Shown here: piece by piece, positions 21,772 through 31,954 of the stretch
Layout of the letters: the number at the start of each line of letters is the position of its first letter
Numbering within the stretch: the first letter of the stretch is position 1
DNA from: Bifidobacterium mizhiense
GTDB taxonomy: Bacteria; Actinomycetota; Actinomycetes; Actinomycetales; Bifidobacteriaceae
NCBI RefSeq assembly: GCF_020884755.1
Contig: NZ_BPWE01000003.1
Coordinates: 62,001 to 126,000 of the forward strand
Reading direction: 5' to 3'
DNA length: 64,000 bases
Notes under the pieces: model-generated
Told to the model about the DNA's origin: nothing
What the model saw: only the letters and a program-made list of their open reading frames with translations
Database searches by the model: none
Made by a program: the position numbers and the translations under genes

Positions 21772-21800
21772 CTTTTAGGGCACAGCTATGGCAAGGTCAA
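21772..21800 (-). promoter_or_regulatory. Promoter of the sigma factor gene
   Basis: On the minus strand TTGACC (21800-21795) is separated by 17 bases from TAAAAG (21777-21772), a good match to a sigma-70 promoter. The predicted transcript would begin about 30 bases before the TTG start codon. Confidence 0.55.
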
Positions 21801-21850
21801 ATCGTAGACTCATTACAGTGAACCACCCCAGGGGGACGATTATTCCCGAT

Positions 21851-22456
21851 TCAGCTCAATTGCCTCCAAGCCGGATCGATGCCACGGCCTATCAAGGCCA
21901 GGACGATGGCGGCCAGACTGCATGAACGGTCGTCTGCCAGGGCTTTCTGCGCAAACCCCGACGCTCGGGATCCCCCACTCCACCAGTCGACATAGGCCGC
22001 GACCGCCAGTGGCTGGGACCGAAACCCCGGCGGAACCTGATCCGCCATGGCTTCAAGCATGGCAAGCCCGGCACGGCAGCGGGGCTGGTCCGGCCGTGTC
22101 GCAGTGTCCTTGAAGACCGCATCCAGGATGCTGCAGAGCGCCGTCACATTCGACGGATCGTTGGGACGAACACACAGGTCCATCAACCGATCGCTGTCCA
22201 TACCAGGCTCAGGCGCCAGCATTGACAAAATAAGCCCGTCGCGTATGGCCAGAGTCTCCTTGATGGCCACGGCCAGGCAGTCGGCCGAGTCGGAGTCCAA
22301 CTGCTGGCGCGCCTGCGGCCCTTTCAAACCAGCGATCCAGTCTGTCAACGGTTGCTGGAGCCATCGTCTGTCGGCCTCTTCCACACCCCATCGTCGTCGG
22401 CCCTCTCGGTAGTTCTCCACCAGTTCCTTCATACCTTTTTCATGTGCATCGTCCAT
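21851..22456 (-). CDS. DUF4192 family protein
   Basis: Cytoplasmic protein of 201 residues with the pattern of the actinobacterial DUF4192 family: a helical core (CLAVAIKETLAIRDGLILSML) followed by VAAYVDWWSGGSRASGFAQK and a late DRSCSLAAIVLALIGRG. No function is known to me. ATG 22456 (MDDAHEKGMKEL) is preferred because GGGAGG lies about ten bases upstream; in-frame ATGs at 22474 and 22528 are alternatives. It precedes the sigma factor gene on the same strand, with an independent promoter between. Confidence 0.65.
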   Translation of the reverse strand: MDDAHEKGMKELVENYREGRRRWGVEEADRRWLQQPLTDWIAGLKGPQARQQLDSDSADCLAVAIKETLAIRDGLILSMLAPEPGMDSDRLMDLCVRPNDPSNVTALCSILDAVFKDTATRPDQPRCRAGLAMLEAMADQVPPGFRSQPLAVAAYVDWWSGGSRASGFAQKALADDRSCSLAAIVLALIGRGIDPAWRQLS

Positions 22457-22630
22457 GCCTTCAGCGCCTCCCATCCGCTCCCGGTATGGAAACCGGGAGC
22501 CTTGGCACCATCCTGATCCAGTTGGCACCGTGAGGAAGGCCCCAACCGATCATGTGGTCAAGTGATGTCATCCATCCACCACGGTCCCGGCAGCCAGCCG
22601 CTGGGCAGATATGCGGATAGGCTCTAAGGC

Positions 22631-23839
22631 ATGGAAAGCGTGACTGCAACACGGGTCGAACAGCGCATGGAGGAACTGCTCCAGCGCCGTTGCGACCACC
22701 TGATTGCTCCAGAACCCGGACCGGACCACCCCCGGGACCAGGACCCCTCCCAGGAGGCTTTGCATGAGGTCATCCTCCAGGCAATCGAGGCCGGCCGCGG
22801 CGGCAAACGCCTGCGCGCCCTGCTGCTCTGCGACGTCTGGCGGGCTTTGGATTCCGAGCAGAATCCCGACCGTGAACAGGCGGTGGTGGACCTTGCCTGC
22901 GCCTTGGAGGTCTATCAGACCAGCGCGCTGGTCCATGACGACATCATCGACGGTTCCCCCCGTCGTCGAGGCCGCCCTGCCGCCCACCTGGCCCTGAGCC
23001 GGTCGGTTGCCGGAAACGATTCGAGCGGCCGGACACCCGCAAGACCTGATGCACGCGGCAACGGCCTGGGCATCCTTCTTGGCGACCTGCTGGCATCGCT
23101 GAGCACGGACATGGCCCTCCAGTCAGCTGCCGACCTGCCTCAGGGACCGGCCATCGGAAGAACCTTCCAAGCCATGCAGACGGCTGTGGTCACCGGCCAG
23201 GTCCTGGACATGGGCATGGAGGAGGCCTGCCTGGACGATCCGGAACGCCTGCGCCGCCAGGCCCTGCACACCATGGCCTGGAAGACCGCCTCCTACACCA
23301 CCCTGGCCCCGCTGGCTCTGGGCCTGCTGGCCGCCGGAGCAGACATGGAGGAGCATAAAGAGTCGGTGCGCGCCCTGGGTCTGGACCTAGGGCTGGCCTA
23401 CCAGCTGGCGGACGATCTGTTGGACGTCACAGGCGACGACCGACGCACCGGCAAACCTGTGGGTGGCGATATCCGCGAGGGCAAGCGGACCGTCCTCCTG
23501 GCCGACACCCTGGCCATGGCCGATCCTGATCAGGCCAAAAAGGTTCATCGAATCTACGATTCCCCGGCCGAACGCCGCAAGGATACCCAGGTGAATATGG
23601 TCCGTGATCTGATGCAGTCCTGCGGAGCCGTAGAGGCCAGCCGTCAACGCATGGCCGACCTGTCCGTCCGAGCCCAAGCCCGAGCCAAGGCCCTGGCCGA
23701 TGATCTGCATCTGCCGACAAGTGGCCGAACCATATTCCTCAAGGCCTGCCGACGCTTCCTGCCGCTTGCCACCACCGCCGGGTATCATGAACGTGTATCT
23801 TCCATTGATGCCGAGGCCGGTCAGGCCTCCGAGGTGTAG
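22631..23839 (+). CDS. Polyprenyl (geranylgeranyl-type) diphosphate synthase
   Basis: Condenses isopentenyl diphosphate with allylic diphosphates to make long-chain prenyl precursors. The 402-residue protein has both Asp-rich motifs, DDIID (LVHDDIIDGSPRRRGRPA) and DDLLD (QLADDLLDVTGD), plus GGKRLRALL near residue 57, which binds isopentenyl diphosphate. Its position directly before a PASTA kinase resembles the idsA2-pknL neighbourhood of mycobacteria and corynebacteria (recalled, not searched). Product chain length cannot be decided here. Confidence 0.88.
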   Translation: MESVTATRVEQRMEELLQRRCDHLIAPEPGPDHPRDQDPSQEALHEVILQAIEAGRGGKRLRALLLCDVWRALDSEQNPDREQAVVDLACALEVYQTSALVHDDIIDGSPRRRGRPAAHLALSRSVAGNDSSGRTPARPDARGNGLGILLGDLLASLSTDMALQSAADLPQGPAIGRTFQAMQTAVVTGQVLDMGMEEACLDDPERLRRQALHTMAWKTASYTTLAPLALGLLAAGADMEEHKESVRALGLDLGLAYQLADDLLDVTGDDRRTGKPVGGDIREGKRTVLLADTLAMADPDQAKKVHRIYDSPAERRKDTQVNMVRDLMQSCGAVEASRQRMADLSVRAQARAKALADDLHLPTSGRTIFLKACRRFLPLATTAGYHERVSSIDAEAGQASEV

Positions 23840-23858
23840 AGGGCCGGACAAGACGAGC

Positions 23859-26012
23859 ATGAGTGAAGCGGACGAGAGGACCAGCGACCGGATCATCGAC
23901 GGGCGCTACCGCATTCTGCGTGAGATCGCACAGGGTGGCATGGCCACGGTCTACGAGGCCTTGGACCAGCGGCTGTCCAGGCACGTGGCGGTCAAGATCA
24001 TGCACACCATGCTGGCACAGGGACCGCACAGGGCCCAGTTCGAGGAACGCTTCCGCCGGGAGGCCAGGTCCGCGGCCGCTATCGCCAACCCCCACATCGT
24101 CCAGGTCTACGACACGGGTGTCGATCAGGGGCTGGATTACCTGGTCATGGAGTATGTCCACGGCATCAGCCTGAGGCGGGACATGGCCCGGCAGGGCGTC
24201 TACCCCCTGAAGGAGACCCTGCGCATCTTGGGCGAGATCCTGGACGGCCTGGCCTCCGCCCACCGAGCCGGCGTCATCCACCGCGACATCAAGCCGGAAA
24301 ACATCCTCATCAACGACCGCGGCCACGTGGAGATCACCGACTTCGGTCTGGCCCGCGCCGCCGCCCAGGCCACCCTGTCCTCGACGGGCATGCTCATGGG
24401 CACGGCCGCCTACCTGGCCCCCGAGACCATCGAAAACAATGAGGCCTCACCCCAGAGCGACCTTTACGCCGTGGGGATTATCGCCTACGAGATGCTGACC
24501 GGCACGGTCCCTTTCGCCAGTGACAATCCGGTGACCATCGTCTTCAAGCACGTCCACGAGGATGTCCCCTCCCTGGCCAGGGTCTGCCCCGGAATCGACC
24601 CATCTGTGGCCGCCCTGGTCTCCGCGATGACCGACCGCTCCCCCGAAAATCGTCCGGATGACGCCGGCAAGGCCCTGGAAAGCCTGAGGAAGGTGGTCAA
24701 GGGACTGGACCGGCAAGCCTTGGACTACGTGCTGCCTGCAGCAAGCGGACAGCCCGCGTCCGCCATCGCCGGAACCTCTGAGCAGGAGACTACGGCACCC
24801 AGCGACGACGAAGCTGCAGCAACAGACCCGGAGAATTCGGACACGGTTCCGTCTGTGCCCGCCCCGCCCGAAACCGATGCGGACGCAGCGACCAGGCGCT
24901 ATCGACTCAACGACGTGGACACCCCCTCCCGAGCCGAGACCACGACCGTTCTGCAGCCTCAGAATCCGACAGCACCTTCAGCCGATATAAAGACCGTGCA
25001 GGAAGGCGCTGAAGCGGCTCAACCCAAGCACAAGCACAAGCATCGGGGCTTGATCATCACGCTTGTAGTCCTGCTGGTGCTGGCCCTGGCCGGAGGCGGC
25101 GGTGGCGCCTGGTGGTACTTCCTGGGTCCGGGCAGCTATGTCGCCCTGCCCAAGCCGGATGACGTCTCCTGCTCCGCGAACCAGGAGTGCAAGGTCGTCG
25201 GCGCCGACTTCGCCAAGTACGCCCGCACACTCAAGGTCGCCGGCATCGAGGTCGACACTGCCTACGACTTCAGCGACCAGGTGACCAAGGGAGCCGTCAT
25301 GGCCGCGGATCCCGATACTGTCGGAGCCCATATCAGCAAGAGGGGCGGCAGGCTCAAATTGACCGTCTCCAAGGGAGTGCGTCAGGCCACGGTGCCCAAG
25401 GATCTCCTCATGCCGGAAACATCCAACGGCAAGGATCCGGTGCAGGCTCTGAAGGCCGCCGGGTTCGACAGGATCGACCACGACACGTCCAAGGACCAAT
25501 ACTCCATGGACATCCCCGAAGGAGCGGCCATTTCAGTGGACCCGGCCCCAGGGACCAAGACCCGTCACGATGCCAAGGTCAGCCTGGTCCTGTCCAAGGG
25601 TCGGATGCCTGTGGCCATGCCCGACATCGTCGGCAAGGCCAGGGATGAGGCCAAGGCGGCCCTGGAAGCCCTCCGGCTCAAGGTCAGCTACAGTGAGGAC
25701 TGGTCCGACAAGGTGCCACGCAACCAGGTGATCTCCGCCTCCCACCAGGCCCAGGAACAGCTCCACTGGGGCGATGCGGTCAACGTGGTGATCTCCAAGG
25801 GTCCACAGTCCATCACCATGCCCGACGTGAAAGGCAAGAGCCAGGACGAGGCCACCCGGATTCTGGAGGGATACGGGCTCAAGGTCAACATTTCCGCTCC
25901 GCTGGGCAACCTGACCCATACGGTGCGCATCCAGGACCCCAATCCCGGCAGTCAGGTCAAGGTGCTCAACGATGACGGCTCGCCGGCCGTCGTGACCTTG
26001 ACCGTGGTCTGA
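23859..26012 (+). CDS. Membrane serine/threonine protein kinase with PASTA domains (PknL/PknB type)
   Basis: Signal-transducing kinase of 717 residues that senses cell-wall material outside and phosphorylates division and wall-synthesis proteins inside. Kinase motifs: Gly-rich loop IAQGGMATVYE, VAVKIM lysine, HRDIKPENIL, ITDFGLARA, and APE. A Ser/Glu/Ala-rich linker leads to a basic KHKHKHRG stretch at about residue 390, one membrane helix (LIITLVVLLVLALAGGGG) and about four extracellular PASTA repeats (for example VAMPDIVGKARDEAKAALEA and ITMPDVKGKSQDEATRILEG). Start is ATG 23859; an in-frame upstream start would overlap the prenyl synthase gene. The 19-base gap suggests co-transcription with that gene. 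Confidence 0.93.
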   Translation: MSEADERTSDRIIDGRYRILREIAQGGMATVYEALDQRLSRHVAVKIMHTMLAQGPHRAQFEERFRREARSAAAIANPHIVQVYDTGVDQGLDYLVMEYVHGISLRRDMARQGVYPLKETLRILGEILDGLASAHRAGVIHRDIKPENILINDRGHVEITDFGLARAAAQATLSSTGMLMGTAAYLAPETIENNEASPQSDLYAVGIIAYEMLTGTVPFASDNPVTIVFKHVHEDVPSLARVCPGIDPSVAALVSAMTDRSPENRPDDAGKALESLRKVVKGLDRQALDYVLPAASGQPASAIAGTSEQETTAPSDDEAAATDPENSDTVPSVPAPPETDADAATRRYRLNDVDTPSRAETTTVLQPQNPTAPSADIKTVQEGAEAAQPKHKHKHRGLIITLVVLLVLALAGGGGGAWWYFLGPGSYVALPKPDDVSCSANQECKVVGADFAKYARTLKVAGIEVDTAYDFSDQVTKGAVMAADPDTVGAHISKRGGRLKLTVSKGVRQATVPKDLLMPETSNGKDPVQALKAAGFDRIDHDTSKDQYSMDIPEGAAISVDPAPGTKTRHDAKVSLVLSKGRMPVAMPDIVGKARDEAKAALEALRLKVSYSEDWSDKVPRNQVISASHQAQEQLHWGDAVNVVISKGPQSITMPDVKGKSQDEATRILEGYGLKVNISAPLGNLTHTVRIQDPNPGSQVKVLNDDGSPAVVTLTVV

Positions 26013-26024
26013 ACCCTTGGGAAG

Positions 26025-26723
26025 TCAGTCCAGCTCCTGACTGTTCTCATGGTTTTCATGCGCCTTGATGACTTGGGCATACACGTCCACGTAGCGTTGC
26101 CCGCTCATCTCCTGGATCTCCTGCATGATCCGGTCGGTCAGGTTGCGGATCTCCTCATGGGTGAGGCTGTTGACCGGCACATAGGGCACCGTGATGGGCT
26201 TGCCGTAGATGACCTTGGTTCTGCCCTTATGCGGAAGCACATGGCCGGGCTCCTGAAGCTGTCTGGTGCCGATGATGGCTGCTGGCACCACCGTCGTCCC
26301 GGTCTCAAAGGCCAGCCGCGCCGCCCCGGTATGCCCCCTATAGAGTCTGCCGTCCGGGCTGCGCGTCCCCTCCGGATGAATGCCGAAGATGTGCCCGTGC
26401 TCAAGAATGGAACGCGCCGTTTCCATGGCTCCCAGCGACTTGGAGCCGCCTGACCTGTCCACGGGGAAGACACCGACCGAACTGAACCACCACTTCTTGA
26501 ACTTGCCCTTGATCCCCTTGCCGTTGAAATACTCGGCCTTGCCCATGAAGTGGATCATCCGAGGGCAGGTGATGGGCAGGAGGGCATCGTCGATGACGGC
26601 CAGATGGTTGGAGGCGATGATGGCAGCCCCCTGCTTGGGAATGTTCTCCGTGCCCTCAACGGTCGGTTTGAACCAGGTACGCGCCAACGGACCGAGCAGT
26701 TTGACGAAGAACCAGTACAGCAC
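26025..26723 (-). CDS. 1-acyl-sn-glycerol-3-phosphate acyltransferase (PlsC family)
   Basis: Membrane-associated acyltransferase of 232 residues for phospholipid synthesis. Acyltransferase motif I is seen as ASNHLAVID (NHx4D) and motif III as HPEGTRSPDG. Start is a GTG at 26723, chosen because AAGGAG lies six bases upstream; the longer open frame to 26876 would overlap the divergent gene. The N-terminus after the start (LYWFFVKLLGPLARTWF) is hydrophobic and fits membrane association. It converges with the kinase gene and diverges from the small membrane protein gene. Confidence 0.88.
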   Translation of the reverse strand: MLYWFFVKLLGPLARTWFKPTVEGTENIPKQGAAIIASNHLAVIDDALLPITCPRMIHFMGKAEYFNGKGIKGKFKKWWFSSVGVFPVDRSGGSKSLGAMETARSILEHGHIFGIHPEGTRSPDGRLYRGHTGAARLAFETGTTVVPAAIIGTRQLQEPGHVLPHKGRTKVIYGKPITVPYVPVNSLTHEEIRNLTDRIMQEIQEMSGQRYVDVYAQVIKAHENHENSQELD

Positions 26724-26771
26724 AGAGACTCCTTGGTAGCGAATGCGTGCGGCCGAGGTTACGATGGTTCT

Positions 26772-27317
26772 ATGACCGAGCACAAGCATAACGACGCCGG
26801 GAAACAGTATAACAGCGAGGCGGGAACCGGCTCCCCACAGGGGGACGAAGAGTGGGCGGACTTCCTGAACTCGCACGCTGACGAGCTGGGTTCCCTGGAG
26901 TCGTCCAAGACGGCCAAGGAATTTGAAAAGAAGGCTCGAAAGTCCGAGAAGAAGGCGGCGCTGAGGGCCGAGGACCTGAAGCGCGACTCCTTCGTCGGTG
27001 GCTCAGGACCGCGCGATTTCCAGGGCAGGAGCTGGCTGGACACCGACGAGGTCATGGATCAGTCGTCGAACTTTGTGCCGCCCAACCCCGACCTGAGCGA
27101 TCTGGGCAGAAGGCGGGTGGCCTTCATGATCATGACGGCGCTGGGCCTGGTCTGCTTCTTCCTGACCATCTTCATTCCCCGCTGGTCCGGCTTGACCGGC
27201 CTGCTGGCGGGCCTGCTCCTGCTGATAGGCATCGCAGGACTGATCATCGACCGGAAGAATTTCCGCGATGATTCAAGCGGGCTCTTCGATGACGACGAAC
27301 AACACTACCGGCGATAA
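26772..27317 (+). CDS. Two-helix membrane protein, function unknown
   Basis: Protein of 181 residues. The first 110 residues are hydrophilic and charged with a Lys/Glu helical stretch (AKEFEKKARKSEKKAALRAE) likely to form a coiled coil. Two membrane helices follow (VAFMIMTALGLVCFFLTIFI and GLTGLLAGLLLLIGIAGLII), then an acidic tail. Such proteins are common in bifidobacteria without a known role. ATG 26772 follows a 48-base divergent spacer from the acyltransferase. Confidence 0.75.
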   Translation: MTEHKHNDAGKQYNSEAGTGSPQGDEEWADFLNSHADELGSLESSKTAKEFEKKARKSEKKAALRAEDLKRDSFVGGSGPRDFQGRSWLDTDEVMDQSSNFVPPNPDLSDLGRRRVAFMIMTALGLVCFFLTIFIPRWSGLTGLLAGLLLLIGIAGLIIDRKNFRDDSSGLFDDDEQHYRR

Positions 27318-27344
27318 TGCCGTGTGCCCCCATTGGTGAGCCGC

Positions 27345-27389
27345 CAAAAAATCGGGCCCTGCTGGCTGGAATATCAGCCAGCAGGGCCC
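27345..27389 (-). terminator. Strong terminator of trpD
   Basis: A perfect 15-base inverted repeat, GGGCCCTGCTGGCTG (27354-27368) and CAGCCAGCAGGGCCC (27375-27389), encloses a six-base loop. On the minus strand it is followed by a T run (27350-27345), a classic rho-independent terminator for trpD. Confidence 0.85.
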
Positions 27390-27412
27390 AAACAGGTGTA
27401 GCAGCAACGAAC

Positions 27413-28513
27413 CTAGACCAAGACCGGACGGGATGTCCGATTCTCTTGCAGGTAATGGGACTGCGCCTCCTGGGCTCCGTGGATCCAGGCTGCCAGCAGG
27501 TCTGCGGCCCTGCCCTGGTCCACAACCTCGGTAGCCAGTTGATAGGCCTGGGCAAACCGCACGTTCAGATCAGCCTCGGGACCGGCGTCAATCTGCGTAC
27601 CGTCAGCCACGATGGCCGAGGCCGCATTGAGCAGGGCCGTGGAACGGGAGGGAACCGACTTTCCAGCCAGGAAGTCCCTGACGACACTGGCGTTGAAGGC
27701 GGGATCGCCACCGCGGAGGTCATCCAAATCCACCGGGTCGAGGCCCAGTTCACGGGTCGGGTCGAAGGAGCGCTCCTCCACCTTGCCCTGGTGGATCTCC
27801 CAGATGGAAACCGGCCCGGTCGGAGCCATCTCGTCAAGGCCTTCGACCGAGGTGTAGACCATGCCCTCCTGGCCGCGTGAGGCATAGACCTGGGCCATCA
27901 TGGGACTCAGCTGACGCTGGGCGCATCCAATAGCCACATAGCGCGGGTTGACCGGGTTGGTCAGGGGTCCCAGCAGGTTGAAGACGGTCGGGATGCCCAG
28001 CGAGGAGCGAACAGGGCCGGCAAACCGCATGGCCGGGTGGAAGGTCTTGGCAAAGACGAAGGTGATGCCGTAGCGGTCAGCCATGGCAGCCACCTCCTGC
28101 GGCGGTAGATCCAGGGGCAGGCCCAGCTGCTCCAGGCAGTCGGCGGTGCCGCTCTTGCTGGATGCGGCCCGGTTGCCGTGCTTGACGATCCTGACCCCCG
28201 CTGCGGCAGCCACGATGGCGCCCATGGTCGACAGGTTGACGGTCGCTGCCCCATCGCCGCCGGTGCCGACGATGTCGGTCACATCACCGCTGACCTTCAG
28301 CGGCACCGCATGGCCCACCATGGCCTTTGCGGCCCCTTCGACCTCCGGGCTGGTCAGCCCTAGGGTGGACTGCATGGACAGGGCGGCGCCCACCTGTACC
28401 GGGTCGGCATTCCCGTCCATCAGGTCGTTCATGCACCACTCGGCCTCATCCGCGCTCAGGTGTCGACCGGACACCAAGGAGTTCAGGACGGATTTCCAGC
28501 TAAGTGGCCGCAT
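27413..28513 (-). CDS. trpD: Anthranilate phosphoribosyltransferase
   Basis: Transfers phosphoribose from PRPP to anthranilate in tryptophan synthesis. The 366-residue protein has the PRPP-binding loop VGTGGDGAATVNLST, the KHGNRAASSKSGTAD segment and the anthranilate/metal site region. It stands alone, not in a trp operon in this window. Between its start and secA is 230 bases with a GC hairpin just before the ribosome binding site (28536-28556) that could influence expression. Confidence 0.95.
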   Translation of the reverse strand: MRPLSWKSVLNSLVSGRHLSADEAEWCMNDLMDGNADPVQVGAALSMQSTLGLTSPEVEGAAKAMVGHAVPLKVSGDVTDIVGTGGDGAATVNLSTMGAIVAAAAGVRIVKHGNRAASSKSGTADCLEQLGLPLDLPPQEVAAMADRYGITFVFAKTFHPAMRFAGPVRSSLGIPTVFNLLGPLTNPVNPRYVAIGCAQRQLSPMMAQVYASRGQEGMVYTSVEGLDEMAPTGPVSIWEIHQGKVEERSFDPTRELGLDPVDLDDLRGGDPAFNASVVRDFLAGKSVPSRSTALLNAASAIVADGTQIDAGPEADLNVRFAQAYQLATEVVDQGRAADLLAAWIHGAQEAQSHYLQENRTSRPVLV

Positions 28514-28535
28514 GATGACTCTTTTCCTTTGGAGA

Positions 28536-28556
28536 AGCGGGGCCGGATGCCCCGCT
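28536..28556 (-). promoter_or_regulatory. Hairpin in trpD leader
   Basis: An eight-base perfect stem AGCGGGGC / GCCCCGCT with a five-base loop lies just upstream of AAGGAAAAG and ATG 28513 on the minus strand. There is no T run after it and no tryptophan-rich leader peptide that I can see. It may be a structural element of the leader or part of a small hairpin with no role. A further weak inverted repeat (ACGGCCA/TGGCCGT near 28660-28692) may belong to the end of secA. Confidence 0.35.
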
Positions 28557-28743
28557 GTTTGCTCTAGGTTTACTGCCCTGCCCCTCCCCTACACAAGGCC
28601 ATCCCATATTCTGGTCACTTATCTACCAATATATGAAAGCAGCCAATCCAATATATGGAAACGGCCACCGCCCTTGCGAGCGATGGCCGTCAATCAGATC
28701 GGCAACCCTATCTGCAGAAGCCGCTAATCAATGCGCCTACCTG

Positions 28744-31716
28744 TCATTTCTTCTCGTTCTGACCGTGGCACATCTTGTACTTTCGTCCAGAGCCGCAGGG
28801 GCAAGGGGCGTTACGGGGTGTGCCCGGGAAGGTGCGGCCATCGGCCCAAGGCGAGTGATCCTCTACGGCCTTGGGCCTCTTATTGGCAGGAACCTTGCCC
28901 TCGGCATGGCTGATGGGAGCGGGCCCAACCGGGGCCGGGGACGAATCCTCGGGAGCCTCCGAGTCCTCGGCGGACGTGCTCAGACCCGACTGCGCGTCAG
29001 CGACATCCTCTGACGCATCCTCGTCGGAGTCCTCCTGGACGCTGCCCGCCGGGGCATCTTCATCACGCTCCTCGGCCGTCTCGTCGATGTCTGTGGTCTC
29101 ATCCTCGGCATCAGGCTCTTCAGGCGCCTGGTAGTTGACCTCTTCGGACTGGCTCGCCTCGTTTTCTTCGCGTTCTTCGCGGGCCCGCCGCTCGTTCTCC
29201 TGGCTGGCGGCAATTTGCTTGAGGTCCACGTTGAAGAGCAGCTGCACGGTCTGCTCCTTGATGGCGTCGATCATGGAGTTGTACATCTGGTAGCCCTCGC
29301 GCTGGTACTCGACCAGGGGGTCGCGCTGACCCATGCCGCGCAGGCCGATGCCGTCCTTGAGGTAGTCCATCTCGTAGAGGTGCTCGCGCCACTTGCTGTC
29401 CAGGACGGAAAGGACCACCTGGCGCTCCAACTGCCTTGAGCCCTTCTCGCCCAGTTCATCCTCGCGCTCCTGGTAGATGGACTCGGCGTCCTCCACGATC
29501 TTGTCCGCCAGGGCCTTGACGGCCTTGTCACCCTTCAGACCCTCCAGGGAGTCCATGCTCTCATCCTGGTCGAGACTGATCGGATAGACGGAGGCCAGCG
29601 CCTTCCAGAGCCCGTCAGCATCCCAATCCTGAGGCTTGTCCGAGCCGTTCTGCGCCCCACGGATGTATGACGTCACGGTCTCGCGGATGAAGCGGAGGAT
29701 GTCCTGGTGGATGTCCTCGCCCTTGAGCACGGCCTGACGCTCGCCGTAGATGACCTGGCGCTGCTTGTTCATCACGTCGTCGTACTTGAGCACGTTCTTG
29801 CGGATCTCGTAGTTGCGGGATTCGACAGACTTCTGTGCATTGCGCACACCCTTGGAGACACTCTTGGTGCCTATGGGTTGACCTTCGGGCAGGCTCGTGG
29901 AGGACATCATTCGAGCCACCAGCTGGGTGTTGAACAGGCGCATCAGGTCATCCTCCAGGCTCAGGTAGAACCTGGACTCACCGGGGTCGCCCTGACGGCC
30001 GGAACGGCCACGCAGCTGGTTGTCGATGCGGCGGGACTCGTGCCGTTCTGTGCCCAGCACGTAGAGGCCGCCCAGCTTGACGACTTCCTCGTGCTCATCC
30101 TTGACCTGTTCCTTGACGGAATCCAGCATCTTGGGCCAGCGCTTCTCATACTCCTCAGGGGTGTCGTCGGGCGAGTAGCCCTGCTCCTTGAGCTTCTGAT
30201 CGGCGAGGAACTCCACGTTCCCGCCCAGCATGATGTCGGTGCCGCGCCCGGCCATGTTGGTGGCCACGGTCACGGCCCCCTTGCGCCCTGCCACGGCTAC
30301 GACAGCAGCCTCGCGCGCATGCTGCTTGGCGTTGAGCACCTGGTGGTCGATGCCGGCTACGTCCAGCAGGGAGGAGACCACCTCGGAGGACTCCACGGAT
30401 GCAGTGCCCAGCAGGATGGGCTGGCCCTTGGCATGCCGCTTGGCAACGTCCCGGACGATGGCGGCCAGCTTCTCCTTCTTGGAGCGGTAGATCAGATCGT
30501 CCTGATCCTTGCGGATCATGGGCTTGTTGGTGGGGATGGGCAGCACGCCCAGCTTGTAGGTGTTCATGAACTCGGCGGCCTCGGTCTCGGCCGTGCCGGT
30601 CATGCCCGCCAGCTTGTCGTACATGCGGAAGTAGTTCTGCAGGGTGATGGTGGCGAAGGTCTGGTTCTCGGCCTTGACCTCCACACCCTCCTTGGCCTCG
30701 ATGGCCTGGTGGAGGCCCTCGTTGTAGCGGCGGCCCTTGAGCAGACGGCCGGTGTGCTCGTCCACGATCAGGACCTCGCCGTTCTGGACCACGTAGTCAC
30801 GGTCGCGCAGGAAGAGCTCCTTGGCCTTGATGGCGTTGTTCAGGTACCCGATCAGGGCGGTGTTGGCGGGCTCGTAGAGGTTGTCGATGCCCAGGTAGTC
30901 CTCGACCTTGGTGATGCCGGGATCCAGGATGCCGACGACCTTCTTCTTCTCGTCGACCTCGTAGTCCTCGTCCCTGGTGAGCTTGGGGACCAGCTTGGCG
31001 AACTGCCGGTACCATCGGGTCACATCGCCCTCGGCGGGTCCGGAGATGATCAGAGGAGTTCGTGCCTCGTCGATCAGGATGGAATCCACCTCGTCCACGA
31101 TGGCGAAATGGTGGCCGCGCTGGACCAGCTCGTCCTTGTCCCAGGCCATGTTGTCGCGCAGGTAGTCGAAGCCGAATTCATTGTTGGTGCCGTAGGTGAT
31201 GTCCGCCTGGTACTGCTTGCGGCGCTCGTTGGGGCGCTGGTCGGTGATGATGCAGCCCACGCTCATGCCCAGGAAGCGGAAGATGCGCCCCATGAGCTCG
31301 CTCTGGTAGGAGGCCAGGTAGTCGTTGACCGTGACCACGTGCACGCCCTTGCCCTCCAGGGCATTCAGATAGCTGGGCAGGGTGGCCACCAGGGTCTTGC
31401 CCTCGCCGGTCTTCATCTCCGCGATGTTGCCCCAGTGCAGTGCCGCGCCGCCCATCAGCTGGACATCGAAATGCCGCTGGCCCAGGGTGCGCTTGGAAAC
31501 CTCACGAACCGTGGCGAAGGCTTCAGGCATCAGGGAATCGAGGGATTCGCCGTTCTCCAGTCGCTGCTTGAACTTGGGCGTCTGCGCCTTGAGCTCCTCA
31601 TCGCTCATGGCCGAGATCTGATCCTCGAAGGCGTTGGTCGCCTTGGCCACCCCCTGAAGCTTGCGAATCTGACGACCCTCGCCCATACGGAGGACCTTGT
31701 CCAAGACTGCTACCAC
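28744..31716 (-). CDS. secA: Preprotein translocase ATPase SecA
   Basis: Motor ATPase that drives unfolded preproteins through SecYEG. The 990-residue protein has Walker A at 101-108 (MKTGEGKT), a DEAD-like [20 protein letters not shown], the [11 protein letters not shown] motif and helical scaffold and wing regions. A Glu/Asp/Ser-rich linker (around 855-960) leads to a C-terminal zinc motif [14 protein letters not shown] that binds SecB or ribosomes in other species. Length exceeds E. coli SecA because of the acidic linker. Confidence 0.97.
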   Translation of the reverse strand: MVAVLDKVLRMGEGRQIRKLQGVAKATNAFEDQISAMSDEELKAQTPKFKQRLENGESLDSLMPEAFATVREVSKRTLGQRHFDVQLMGGAALHWGNIAEMKTGEGKTLVATLPSYLNALEGKGVHVVTVNDYLASYQSELMGRIFRFLGMSVGCIITDQRPNERRKQYQADITYGTNNEFGFDYLRDNMAWDKDELVQRGHHFAIVDEVDSILIDEARTPLIISGPAEGDVTRWYRQFAKLVPKLTRDEDYEVDEKKKVVGILDPGITKVEDYLGIDNLYEPANTALIGYLNNAIKAKELFLRDRDYVVQNGEVLIVDEHTGRLLKGRRYNEGLHQAIEAKEGVEVKAENQTFATITLQNYFRMYDKLAGMTGTAETEAAEFMNTYKLGVLPIPTNKPMIRKDQDDLIYRSKKEKLAAIVRDVAKRHAKGQPILLGTASVESSEVVSSLLDVAGIDHQVLNAKQHAREAAVVAVAGRKGAVTVATNMAGRGTDIMLGGNVEFLADQKLKEQGYSPDDTPEEYEKRWPKMLDSVKEQVKDEHEEVVKLGGLYVLGTERHESRRIDNQLRGRSGRQGDPGESRFYLSLEDDLMRLFNTQLVARMMSSTSLPEGQPIGTKSVSKGVRNAQKSVESRNYEIRKNVLKYDDVMNKQRQVIYGERQAVLKGEDIHQDILRFIRETVTSYIRGAQNGSDKPQDWDADGLWKALASVYPISLDQDESMDSLEGLKGDKAVKALADKIVEDAESIYQEREDELGEKGSRQLERQVVLSVLDSKWREHLYEMDYLKDGIGLRGMGQRDPLVEYQREGYQMYNSMIDAIKEQTVQLLFNVDLKQIAASQENERRAREEREENEASQSEEVNYQAPEEPDAEDETTDIDETAEERDEDAPAGSVQEDSDEDASEDVADAQSGLSTSAEDSEAPEDSSPAPVGPAPISHAEGKVPANKRPKAVEDHSPWADGRTFPGTPRNAPCPCGSGRKYKMCHGQNEKK

Positions 31717-31871
31717 GTTGCGCTCCCTACCGTTCTTTTATGGCCTTCGCACGCCCTCAGCTGACGTAGGCCCAGACCTTGATTATCTTACGCGAATGCA
31801 CCGATTTTCTCGAAACCGATGGTTCCGCAAACCCGGCTGCGGCCTTGGCAGCCGGACCGGGCATTGAAGAA

Positions 31872-31918
31872 GGGCGATTCTCCGGAGGTCAGGCCAATTT
31901 GCCGCCGGGGAATCGCCC
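31872..31918 (-). terminator. Hairpin after hpf
   Basis: GGGCGATTCTCCGG (31872-31885) and CCGGGGAATCGCCC (31905-31918) form a 14-base stem with one mismatch. It lies 36 bases after the hpf stop on the minus strand. No clear T run follows, so it may be a terminator or an RNA-stabilising structure. Confidence 0.5.
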
Positions 31919-31954
31919 CACAGTTCAATATCCGCTCGTCTATCCGTTTTGCTG

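Noticed and set aside
29707-31764. A 685-codon open frame antisense to secA
   Set aside because: Same reasoning: full overlap with secA and His/Leu/Val/Gly-rich composition produced by antisense reading.
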